DNA of 64,000 nt from Histoplasma ohiense (Eukaryota > Ascomycota > Eurotiomycetes > Onygenales > Ajellomycetaceae), in the NCBI GenBank assembly GCA_017607445.1, contig JAEVHH010000004.1, positions 3,534,001 through 3,598,000 on the forward strand. The letters are read 5' to 3'. The notes beneath the pieces are model-generated. The model was given only the letters and a program-made list of their open reading frames with translations. It searched no databases and had not been told where the DNA came from. The translations under genes and the position numbers were made by a program. How positions within the stretch are numbered: position 1 is the stretch's first letter; each line of letters begins with the position of its first letter. Positions 25,101 through 35,126 of the stretch are shown piece after piece.

Positions 25101-25478
25101 GTAGACCCTTGTGACTCCGCCCCAGGCCAATCACTTTTCCCAAGCCCCTGCTTGTTTGCCCAGTTCATGGGTTTACGCGCCGCACACTGCATATGGCCTC
25201 TTCGAGGTTCATGCTGGAAAATATACTAGTTCGAGCTTTTGAACCATTTTTTATTTGGTCTAAACTGTGTTTCGGAAGAAACGATTGTGCCGCGCCAAGG
25301 ATATCATCACAATTTTTAAATACACCCAATATTGACACCGAATTCAATAATATCTTAGCCGTTCCTATCACACCGAAACTCCATATATGCACGTCCCCCC
25401 ATCCAATATGCAATTAATTCGAGAGCGGCTCTTTGCACTTAAGTACTATGTTCGGCCTTGTCCTTTAGTTTGGAGTGC
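22114..25478. other. Gene-poor SLA2-MAT1-1-1 spacer
   Basis: About 3.4 kb without a supported protein gene. It contains the SLA2 3' end, AT-rich and low-complexity stretches, a possible tRNA-derived SINE near 23,680..23,800, and the 3' side of MAT1-1-1. The left edge of the MAT1-1 idiomorph is probably within this spacer, but it cannot be placed without a MAT1-2 sequence to compare. Confidence 0.6.
23660..23800 (-). repeat. Possible tRNA-derived SINE fragment
   Basis: The minus strand reads TAGCCCAGCGGTTGCGCC, which resembles an RNA polymerase III A box (TRGYNNAGYGG). About 30 bases later comes ATTCAAACC, close to a B box. A CA-rich tail (CACATACACACAC) follows downstream at about 23,625..23,645. 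It cannot be folded into a full cloverleaf by eye, so it is not called a tRNA. A degenerate SINE is the best reading, with weak support. Confidence 0.3.
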
Positions 25479-26735
25479 TCACATGTCAATGTACTGCCCA
25501 ATGTCGTAAGGGTCGAAGTCGCTTTGGACACGATAAGGGTTGTAGATATATACAGGGTTGCGAAGCTCGGGATTAAATAGAGTAAAATAGCCATTGTCGT
25601 CAGGAGCGATAGGAAATTCGTTCATAGCAGTTCGTAATTCCTGGTCAAAATCCTCTGCGGTATAGGGGTTTGGATTTACACACTCAAAATTGCCCTGAAG
25701 ATGCATGATGCTGTTGACATTAAGGGCAGCGTCACTGTTTGGTTCTGACCCAATGCCAGAAGAGCTTATGGCAAGGCTCTCGGCGCTTCCTGTCTCAGTA
25801 TCAATGACGAGATTCGGATTCGCCGTTGCAAGTTTAGGCGAGCCGTTATGAGCCGTTCGAGGCCTGGGCGAACTGGCTGTATTTTGTTGGCAGAGGTTAC
25901 TTGATTGGGGGTAATGACCAAGGTTTGGTTGAGCAGTGACGGCCATGGCGACTCCGACGCCATGATTGTTGTTTCTTGGAGTTAGGACTCCGACAACATA
26001 CCCAGTTTGGTAGCAATGAGTGACAATATCATCGACTGAGAGGTTTGTCGTTAAATCTCCCTGGGTTGGCCCGACATGGTGGTTGGTTTTGATGACGGAA
26101 AATTGCTTGTCCATGCTCACAGCCAATTTTAAACCCATTACACGAAGGTAATCACTTGGGGCAACAATTCCAATTAATGGTCCATTGAGTTCAAGAAAAG
26201 ATTCCAGATTGACTTGGCCAGCATGACTGTCACGAATAATGGAATACGCCTTTGCAAGAATTGCCCACTTTGCCTTAAAAGGATCAGATGTCCAAAGAAG
26301 GCGCAGCAAACCTGACTTGATCTTTTGTGAGAGGTCAGGAAATGCCGTGGAGTAGAAGCCTATGAGTTTGTTAACTGCCGACATCCTCAATGTTTAGATT
26401 AAATACATACTTCTGAAGGCTATGAACGAATTCAACGGACGCAATTTTCCATTCTCACGAACACGCTTTGCCCTGGAAGGAGGGATTCGAGAAACTGCAT
26501 TGGATGCTGCTGGTGCTAGAATTGGAGTTGCCATGTCGGTAAGAGAGTTCGTTTTTTGAATGTTCGTAGGGCCATGGCCCATTGAAGGGATTCCAGCGGC
26601 ATTGCCGGTAGGATTTGTGGTGGAAGCAGTAGCCTCATGTAAGAAATGTTGGAAGTTTTGGACTTGATCGGGGGTCAAGGTCGTAAAGAGTTTGTTAAAT
26701 GCCCGATGGACGGCAGAGACATCGTTTCCTGCCAT
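25479..26735 (-). CDS. MAT1-1-1: MAT1-1-1 alpha-box mating-type transcription factor
   Basis: Exon 1 is 26735..26411 and exon 2 is 26359..25479, separated by a 51-bp intron (GTATGT, CATAG). The product has 401 residues. The alpha box covers about residues 90..165: RPLNSFIAFRS is split by the intron at the serine codon, which is the conserved intron site of alpha-box genes. It continues with YSTAFPDLSQKIKSG and DPFKAKWAILAKAYSIIRD. Alpha-box proteins bind DNA with Mcm1-type MADS factors and switch on alpha-type pheromone and receptor genes. The rest of the protein is divergent, as usual for the family. Its presence defines the strain as MAT1-1. Confidence 0.96.
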
Positions 26736-27495
26736 GCTGGAAAGGAGGATTTTGATATGCGTATATCCTCCGATTTGTTATGGGGTTGTTGATGAGGGCG
26801 CTGGAACAGAGGTTTTTGCGAAAGAAAGATCATGGGTATTGTGCAAGGTTAGTTGTGTGAGGATGCGAGTGATGGGATAACAAGGGGTTAAAAGAACATG
26901 AGAGTTTATGATGTGATAAATTAACGTGGGGTGAGATGTTTTCCAAAGAGAAAGTACCATTTGTTCAACAAGTTAATAGAACAAAGGAATTCACCTCTTC
27001 GGACCCGTCGCCGAATCATTCACCCGCCTTTTTAGATTCACCTTGCATGCCTGCCACTTTCCCGAGATTTCCCAAATACTCGTTTCTGATATTCACGAAC
27101 ATTTCTGGATTGATTATTTTAATTCTCTACGGCCTGCGGAGCTGGCTTAAGTAGGTTTTGTAACATTTGCGGGTGGGTCTGTCTAGAGGCTATGACTTCC
27201 TAGGCGCTGCCAACCATTGCCGGCCAATGTTGATATACTTAGGCGCCTGTGCCTCCGTAACTAACCACGCCGCTACCTGGTCGGGATCATAGTAGAATCA
27301 TAACATAAGTTTAATTTCCCTTCTTTGTATATGATCAAAGTAATTTAAGTGCCTGCGCCCTTGGAAACTCCTGAACACATTTAACTAGATCATGTCCGGA
27401 TTCCGGGAATGATAGTACATTGCTTTGATCCCAGAACGTGATCTGCTAAAGTCCATGAGCTCCTCGCCCTCCAATGCTTCTACACAGTCCACCAG
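26736..27495. other. MAT1-1-1 upstream region
   Basis: About 760 bp between the start of MAT1-1-1 and the 3' end of the next gene, which lies on the same strand. It must contain the MAT1-1-1 promoter. No further gene is supported. Confidence 0.55.
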
Positions 27496-28893
27496 TTAAT
27501 AATGTTCCGTCGTCTTATTATCATCTGTGACAAAATGAAAATGAAAAGGGAAAAGAAAGGGACAAAAAAGGAAAAGGAAACGAATGGAACGAAAATGGAA
27601 AAGAAAGCCGAGTTGGGGGTAAGTTTCTTACCAATTACATCATTGAAATTCTCCAGACGATCCGTAACGTTGACCTCGCGGGGAAACGAGCCGTACTTCT
27701 GCCAATTTATTTTATTAAAAAAAAACAAGGTAAATAAACGACGACGTTTTGGCGATTCGAAGGACAAACTACCGTCGTGGGACGGCACGGGAATGTAAGG
27801 GGGGTTGGATACCTACATCAAAGTATATATTTGGGGCCAGAGCAATCTACGGTTTTGCAGGGAGAAAAACTGCTTAGTGAAACCTTGTCTTCCCTCCCTT
27901 TTTTTCAATACATCCAGACATAGTTGGTCTCTTACCCATGTATGTTCGTACTCGAGCCCAGAGGAAGGCAGTTTGTCACAGTGATAAGGCTAATTTTGAT
28001 TTACTTTAGCAATCAAGCCCAACCGGATTGACAATGTAGGGGCCCGCATCGAGGGACTGTGCTCAAAATGAACTAATCAATACGTACTTTCGATCGTCGC
28101 AAGGTTGAGGGAACGCCAGGTAGTACATCTGGAAGAACGGACTTTTCGAACAGCAAAATTAAACAAGTCAAAGTTAGCGCCATATATTACTAAACTCCCT
28201 TATCCCTCAAGGACGTTCCCAAGGCCTAACTTACGCCTTCACACTTCTTCGCGGTGAGATGTCTATCTCTCATCCACCTGAGATGGAGCGCTACTCCCCC
28301 TATTGGCATGAGTTGTAGCGTAGCGTTCGGAGTGGTGCGAGGTAGACGTACACCACATCCAGGGCTCCCTTTGAGAAGGAATTGTTCCCACGGTAGCAAA
28401 CCTGGTTTATACGACGGGCGATTGAGGCGCTGTAAGAGGCGGTCTTCTTCCCTCGCGAGCAGGTTGGCCCGCACGAGGAAGTCGGCTCGGATTTGTGCGT
28501 CTACTTTCGACTGCACGGTGGCGACTTGGTCATCAATTGCTTGGGACAAGAGGGCCCAGAAACGTGTTTGTGTCTCTGCTGATGGAAAGAGGGTTGTAGA
28601 TGATGAAAGTCGTCGTAGCTCTGCCATCACATTCTCGAATATCATGTTGGCGCTGCTGTTCTTGACATGAACTTTGTCGTCTTTGATGCAATCGATAAAT
28701 GTCGTGCACAATATGCTAAGAAATTCAGTGCTGCATTTGCGGGTGGCAATGCCATCGCCTGGGATTGGAATTGGTGTTAGCAATAGCGACAATTGAACAT
28801 TGGCCAGTGGCATGTGGGGCCCAATATCATACAATCGAGGAGGCCTGCATCGCAGTCTGCCCATGGCATGGATGAATTGCATGGCATTGCCAT
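27496..28893 (-). CDS. MAT-region gene of unknown family, possible MAT1-1-4
   Basis: A five-exon model fits all splice signals: 28893..28833, 28758..28235, 28141..28088, 27812..27632 and 27524..27496, giving 282 residues. Intron 1 has GTATGA, GCTAAC and CCCAG. Intron 2 has GTAAGT and AAAAG. Intron 3 has GTACGT and TGTAG. Intron 4 has GTAAGA and a long pyrimidine tract before CACAG. If intron 1 is not spliced, translation could start at 28882 (MQFIHAMGRL). The protein has a helical region (FENVMAELRRLSS, EEDRLLQRLNRPS) and a basic SPKRRR stretch. I recognise no domain. Its place between MAT1-1-1 and COX13 matches where Onygenales MAT1-1 idiomorphs carry a second gene called MAT1-1-4. The name is inferred from position only. 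Confidence 0.58.
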
Positions 28894-29940
28894 AAGGATT
28901 GGGAGCTCAGGGGTAGGAAGATATCCTCTTGGTTGCCTTGTTCAAAAGCTCTCGACGAGTTACGTTTGAAAATCGCGGATATCAAAAAAATGGAAGTTAT
29001 GGATGATTTTTTGGAACAATGAATTCTTTGAAAACCCCAGCTTCAGGAATCGTTGTTAACTCTGCATAGCAACAACTGGTGACTCCTATACATCGCGACC
29101 CAACACCGTAACAACGAAAATGAACAAACCACTTTCAGAAAAGGAAATCCTCCATCTCGCAAAGACCCGCCACCACCCAGCCTTCTACACCTTAGCAACC
29201 GAAAGCCACATCATCCACAAAGCTCATCTAACCCAGTCCCCCGCTTCCCCCGCTTCCAGAAACAGTTGATCGGAGAGGCTGGGCGTCCAACCCCTCCTAA
29301 AAACGGTACTGAGAGCATTAACCAGAAATCATTCAATAAAAAGGCAAAGCACGGCATTGCTTGCGCGGCCTAGAATAGAGGAGCTGGGCTGGGAAGAGGC
29401 TGGGAGCAGTATGAATTTAGCAACACATGATGAGTCAAGGCCACGAGTGTAAGGAGGCGGGGGAGGGGATGGGCTAAGTGTTGTGGTATTCACCAGTGAA
29501 AGCAAGCAGTTAGAATTTAAAAAGAGGGGGCTGGCTGGTTGGTGGTGAGACCTGTGAATGTGGGGAAGAATGGCTGGTATTTTTGCTAACTTGCTGTGTT
29601 GTGGTGTCGTAGTTGTACCTTTTCACAATGCAGTTGAGTCATTGGGAAATATTTTGATGAATTAATTTCACACAACCACAGAGTATGAGGGATGGCGGAA
29701 TTGCTTGAGAATGAAAGATTGTTAATAGGAAGAAGGGAAATAATAATAATATGGTACATTTTGTTAACGCAGCCTGTGTATATCGTTCGGAAAAGCACTG
29801 GTCCAAAACATGGCATCTGGCTATAAGTATGCATAGAATAACGAAACTTGCAGGTAAATATCCTTCGTCATAAATATTTACCTCTGAATACAGGGAATAT
29901 AGAAAAGGGTTCATAAAAACCCCTCTTTCATAGCGGTCTA
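28894..29940. other. Intergenic region with one small open frame
   Basis: About 1.05 kb between the unknown MAT-region gene and the Asterix-type gene. The only candidate is a 49-codon plus-strand frame at 29120..29269. The rest is G-rich non-coding sequence that includes the 3' UTR of the Asterix-type gene. Confidence 0.5.
29120..29269 (+). CDS. Small open frame, 49 residues, uncertain
   Basis: The frame starts with ATG in an A-rich context (AACGAAAATG) and reads MNKPLSEKEILHLAKTRHH and onward to TGA. Composition is protein-like, with a helical start and mixed polar residues, unlike surrounding chance frames. No family is recognised. It may be a small gene, an exon of an unspotted gene, or chance. 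Confidence 0.25.
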   Translation: MNKPLSEKEILHLAKTRHHPAFYTLATESHIIHKAHLTQSPASPASRNS

Positions 29941-30922
29941 TTAGGGGGGTGGCATCGGAGGGGTAGCAGCTGCTTTGGGTGTAGGCCTCCCGGGAGGAGG
30001 GAGAAACATGGGCATGTATGTCTATATATAAAAGTTGTTAGCTAGCCGCTTGTCGTGTTTTTGGAGGACATTATGTATGTGTGTGTAAAACCAATCCTAT
30101 CGATCCAAGAAGTTCAGAGGTGGAGGAAACGGGGAAGGGACCCGCAGGCGAGACGTACGACAAGGATAGAGAGGACTACGTATAGAAGGGTTGTCAGGTA
30201 GATTAGTTTAGTTTCCGAGGCAATAACGGTCCAGAAAATAGGACCCAGCAAGAAGTTTGTAACAGCGAGCGACAATTCTTACAGGCCATAATCACACCCA
30301 TGTATGCGGGCGTTGCTGTCTTCTTTTGCTGCTCTGGGGTTTCCGCCATCCAGTTTTGCAGGGAGAACGTAACGGCAGCCCTGTTTCCAGTTAATCAGCG
30401 CGATGCGATTCCCATGTCTTCAATGTAACAAGCTGTAATAAGCATACCAGGCAATCATCCTATTGGCCCGGAAGATTTTTTGTTAGCAAAGGTGCACGGG
30501 AGACACGAATTGGGGAGACGGCGGGCGGAGAAAGCAAGGGTGAGGAGCGTGTGGAGGCGACAAGTACTTATTTCTCGAGAACATCTAATATCGCAAGGCG
30601 GCTGGTCAACAATGTTTCAAGCATTGTAAATGATTAGGGTGTCAGGGGCTTAAAGTACATACAGCAGCCATGGGCATCGTGTTCGACATCGTGCCTACAT
30701 TAAACATCAAGTTAGGATGGCGAGACTAAAGACAACGCAGTGGGCGCATTCTCAGCTGGCATAGCATACTGCTCATATCCGAAGCATCTGACGATTTCGC
30801 CGGCGGCTCAACATATGGAACAACTAGCGGTAACAATTAGCATAAGATATAGTACCCATCAATCAGACATCGTGGAGATACCAACCGAGCTCCGGTCTCC
30901 GCATATCTTTCTTCGTGGCCAT
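29941..30922 (-). CDS. Asterix-type (UPF0139) ER membrane protein
   Basis: Eight exons: 30922..30886, 30823..30770, 30694..30663, 30584..30568, 30459..30448, 30380..30283, 30175..30159 and 30021..29941. All junctions have GT-AG ends and correct phase and give 115 residues. The start MATKKDMRRPEL, the middle MPMAAMFSRNKMIAW, the block LQNWMAETPEQQKK, and the hydrophobic segment near the end (VTYMPMFLPPPG) match fungal Asterix/WDR83OS-like proteins. Asterix with CCDC47 forms the PAT complex, which guards membrane helices during insertion at the ER. Two hydrophobic segments are visible. Exons of 12 and 17 nt make this gene easy to miss. Confidence 0.8.
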
Positions 30923-31530
30923 CTTTTTCAGAAGTGGAGAGATGGTGTATAGTTTGAGCGGAGAGTCGCGGAATGTATACTAGCTCGTTCACTGATTTCA
31001 AAAAGCAATAATTGTAGCTTGCATCACGGCAAAAGAAGCTGGAGCGGCGTTTGGAGCAGCGTGAGACACAAACGCCATCGTGGTCAACTCCCCGTCTGAC
31101 ATTTTGGAATCGCAGTCGCATCGCGCTGTTTCCGGGACTTGGCGGAACTAATCCGGAAATGGGAAAGCCTCTATTGCTGGAAGTGGCATCATACGATAAG
31201 AGAAGCTCCAACATGCACTGCATATTGAAGTAGGCGTAGTATTCCATACTCTAAATCAAGCGAACTAATTAAACAAAAGAAGCTTATTTACAAGGGAGCG
31301 CGAATGCTGCGAGAGCCGACATGATTTCCCTCAGGATCTTGAGGTGATTTTTCCAATCACTCGTGCGAAAAAAGAGACAGTTGGAATGAAAATGTTGTGT
31401 GTACTAAATACATTGTTTGGGTTTTTTCACTCATTTTCCCCCCCTCTTCTTCCCCGATCTGCTTATTCGCACTTCATCCGAGATCTCTCTGAATGGGGAA
31501 TGTGGAGAGACCTATGTGGGAGGTGGCAGT
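30923..31530. other. Intergenic region Asterix-type gene to COX13
   Basis: About 600 bp containing the promoter of the Asterix-type gene and the 3' end of COX13, both on the minus strand. A 136-codon minus-strand frame overlaps the first exon of the Asterix-type gene in another phase and is not supported. Confidence 0.5.
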
Positions 31531-32447
31531 TTATGTAACCTTGTCTTGGTTGTGATAGTTCACGGAAGAGTTCCAGCTGTTGAATCATCTTCGTTAGCGA
31601 AAATAATAGTCCATACAAAGGGAGGCGAATATATCAATAGCGCGGGTGTCATTCAGATCAGGATATTATCCCAGTCTCATGTCTAATCAAAACCGAAACA
31701 GCGAGGACTAACGGGAGGGATCCTCGCGTATAGAAAACACTTACAACAAGGTCTATAGGTTTCCCAGATGAGTTAGCAAATGGGATTCGCTCAAATATAA
31801 ACCACATAGGCAAGCGCCCAAATATGACATGGACATACCTTATCGCCATCACCCCAGGGGTAATTTTTGTTTCGAATGTTTTGGTAAGGGTATTCTACCC
31901 GTTCTTCCAAAGGTGGCATGTGCTCCCAGTGTTCCCAATGCTCATTCCACAGGTTGTAGGCATTGATGCTGGCGAGAAGGACGACGGGCACGACAGCGCT
32001 AGAATTGACAAGGTAATTAGATCTCCTATTCGGGAATCCCTTTACTCTATCATTCTAATCCACTCGGATAATGAACTAGAGGTGTAGAAATGGGAACAAC
32101 CGTAGAGTATAGGATAGCTGAGGGAGGGGTGTTTATGGTCATACTAGATGGAAAGTTTCCGCCACAAGTCTGCGAAAAATGAAACACAAGTAATGGTTAG
32201 AATTGTCCTGCTTTGACACCACTTGGCAAATTGAGACAGAGAAACAGGCAAACTTACCACTGGTAGCTGCAGCATGAGCTTTTACAGCAGCTCTTTCACG
32301 GTTAAAGGCATTGTCAGGGAGTGGGGGAAGCTTTTGCTCGGTGCTGTTGAATCGACGTTGGAGAACCCCAGACCGGACGGGCGACGAACGGGTCGCGGGG
32401 ACACCAGTTCGATGGGCCAGGCGAAAAACGGAAGCACGAGGGAACAT
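31531..32447 (-). CDS. COX13: Cytochrome c oxidase subunit VIa
   Basis: Five exons: 32447..32258, 32169..32145, 31998..31839, 31752..31745 and 31576..31531, giving 142 residues. The start (MFPRASVFRLAHR) is an Arg-rich mitochondrial presequence. The mature part shows DLWRKLSIY, a transmembrane helix (AVVPVVLLASINAYNLW) and the family signature WEHMPPLEERVEYPYQNIR, NKNYPWGDGDKTLFWN. Exon 4 has only 8 nt (ACCTTGTT) and is needed to join GDK to TLFWN. The protein is a small nuclear-coded subunit of complex IV in the inner membrane. COX13 beside APN2 is the standard right flank of MAT in Onygenales and Eurotiales. Confidence 0.94.
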
Positions 32448-32815
32448 AATGTTTAGTCACTCTATCAATCTGCAAGGGAGCCGATTGACGGTCGGTGGTT
32501 GCTGTGTGAAGAATGTGTTGTGTTGAATCGGGAATTTGTGATGTTGGATGATCGTCCATGTTTGGCTGGATTGCGACAGTTCCGAGAGAACACTATATCA
32601 CGTGATAGTCTGTCTTGGCAACTCCTCGTCCCATACATGAAGTCGCTCGATGATGCCTTCAACACCTACACAACACTCCCTCCAAACTGTGGACATGCCC
32701 TTTATATGAATAATTCTTTTCTTAATTGACAGTATGTATGGGCCATTTGTCGGTTCTTGAAAAAGTCCGTCCCAAAAGTCTGTTTTTGATGATATCAGAT
32801 AGGACCCGTCACAGA
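32448..32815. promoter_or_regulatory. Shared divergent promoter region COX13/APN2
   Basis: The start codons of COX13 (minus) and APN2 (plus) are separated by 368 bp, so both promoters must lie in or near this stretch. No specific binding site was identified. Confidence 0.6.
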
Positions 32816-35073
32816 TGGTCAGGTTGACAACCTGGAATGGTACGCATGCTTGCTCAACCTCAGTATTCCACACATAACTAACCCACTCTGGTTGTAGTTA
32901 ATGGGATACGGTCAGTGTTATGGCCTAAGACAATGTTTTTATGAGGTCTATGGAATTATAACATTATATTTTTTTAGTAACCCGTTTTCGTATCATCCAT
33001 GGAGAGAGAAGCGGTCCTTCGAGGTATGTACTAGTATTTTAGTAATATATGGACCCCGAGAAGTTTGTACCTTGCGTATATGTATAATTTCTAATATTCC
33101 ATATACAGGCGATGTTCGATGCCCTTGAAGCAGACATAGTGATCTTCCAAGAAACGAAAATTCAAAGGAAAGATTTGCAAGATGACATGGTCCTTGTTAA
33201 TGGCTGGGACTGTTTTTTCAGCCTACCCAAGTATAAAAAGGGTCCGTAAGACCCGGGTACTATGAGCTTTTGAATCAGACACCTATGCAAGTATATATGT
33301 AACTAACACTACGCACAGGTTATTCTGGAGTCGTGATATATACCAGGAACTCCATATGCTGTCCCATACGGGCGGAAGAAGGGATTACGGGCATTCTGTG
33401 CTTGCCAACATCTGGGTCTAATTTATCGTCACCAACTTCGTTCCGCGACTTGCCAGAAGAAGCACAGATCGGCGGCTACCCTACTGCTGAACAGCTGGCT
33501 CTTTCAGATGTAGATGCTGCCACGCTTGATTCTGAGGGACGCTGTATGATTCTGGAGTTCCTAGCATTTGTCTTGATTGGTGTCTACTGTCCGGCGAACA
33601 GGGATGAGACAAGAGACGGGTTTCGGACAGGGTTTGTGAATGTGCTTGATGCAAGAGTACGGAATCTAGCCGCTATGGGGAAACGCGTCATCGTGGCGGG
33701 AGACTTAAACATCAGCGGCTCTCAAATCGATTCGGCCCGTGCTCTCGAAGGGATAAGGAAAGGTACACTGACAGATTCGGAGTTTGTATCTTCGCCCGTT
33801 CGTCGTATCTTTAATCAGTTGGTCGATGGTGGGAAGGTTATTGGTGACAGGGACCACGGAAGGGAAACGCCTGTCCTTGTGGATTTATGTAGGAAATACC
33901 ATCCTGATCGACTAGGTATGTATACTTGCTGGGAACAAAGAGTCAACGCTCGACCCGGCAATTACGGTGCGCGGATCGATTATGTTCTATGCGACAGAAG
34001 TATGCAAGACTGGTTTTCTGCATCGAATATCCAGGAGGGTCTTATGGTGATTGCGTCCCTACCGTTTTGCTTTAGTCCCACATGTAATTCTGATATAGTG
34101 ACTCTAGGGCTCCGATCACTGTCCCGTTTATGCCGAATTGAAGGATCAGGTGTCATTGGACGGGATAGTAGTCAACATGCTCGACATTCTCAACCCGAAG
34201 GGAACTTTCGAAAATGGACAGCGAAAGCGGGAATACTCCCCCGCAGATACTCTTCCACTTTCGGGTAGATTAATTCCTGAATTTTGTCAGCGAAGAAGCA
34301 TTAAAGATATGTTATTTCAACAGAGGTCACAAAATGGTTCCCAGGGTAGTGGAAACGCTGCCAGCGGTGTAGCTATCCCCATTTCTGCCCATAAAGCCTC
34401 CTCCGACATCAGCCTTTCTGCAATAGGGAGGTCGAAAATACCTTCCCCGTCTTCTACTCCGATAGCAACATCAGCAGAGCCAAACACTCCGAAGCGGCCT
34501 CAGAAAGAGGATGATGGGACAACCTCACGACCCAAACGTTTGAAACGGAGTGAGTCGTCGACAACTACTACGAAGGCGAAGGGGCAAAAAACCTTGAAAG
34601 GTTTCTTTGGCCCGAAAGCAACTTCTTGTACTACAGTTGCTTCTGCAGATGATGAAAATGACCACTCTAAGTCGTCGGCTACGGCAGAAGGTGGCAGTTC
34701 ACAAAAGGGAACCGCAATAAAATCTCCATGTTCATCAGGAGATTGCTGTGACTCTCAAGAAAATGGATGTCAACAATCACAGATGTCTGGCCTACCGGAA
34801 TACGACAGAGATAATGATAATTCCGGTAGAGTGCATGATCCAATTGCCAACAAGGAATCATGGTCAAAGCTCTTCACGAAAAAGCCTCCACCGAAATGTG
34901 ATGGCCACGATGAACCTTGCATCAGCCTTGTGACAAAAAAAGCGGGAATCAACCGCGGCCGATCCTTCTGGATATGTTCGCGGCCTTTGGGACCTACTGG
35001 TATTAAGAAAACAGGGGATCAGTGGCGGTGCGATACCTTTATATGGTCGAGTGATTGGAATGGAAGTGGGTGA
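32816..35073 (+). CDS. APN2: AP endonuclease 2 (class II abasic endonuclease)
   Basis: Six exons: 32816..32840, 32898..32910, 32978..33023, 33109..33241, 33319..34046 and 34108..35073, giving 636 residues. Exon 2 has 13 nt and is required to build the start motif TWNVNGIRNPF. The ExoIII-type catalytic domain shows WNVNGIR, FQETKIQ (metal-binding Glu), GDLNIS, the IDY motif in GARIDYVL, and GSDHCPVY (catalytic Asp-His). A PCNA-binding motif QKTLKGFF follows near residue 483. The C-terminal GRF zinc finger has CDGHDEPC, then FWICSRP and CDTFIW. The enzyme cuts DNA at abasic sites and trims 3' blocks. It marks the right flank of MAT. Confidence 0.95.
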
Positions 35074-35089
35074 GGATGGTTGAAGGGTT

Positions 35090-35126
<37 letters not shown>

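Noticed and set aside
30837..31247. 136-codon minus-strand frame
   Set aside because: It overlaps the start of the Asterix-type gene in another phase and has no recognisable domain.
22114..32815. MAT1-2-1 HMG-box gene (homothallic locus)
   Set aside because: No HMG-box motif was found on either strand between SLA2 and APN2. Only the alpha-box gene is present.
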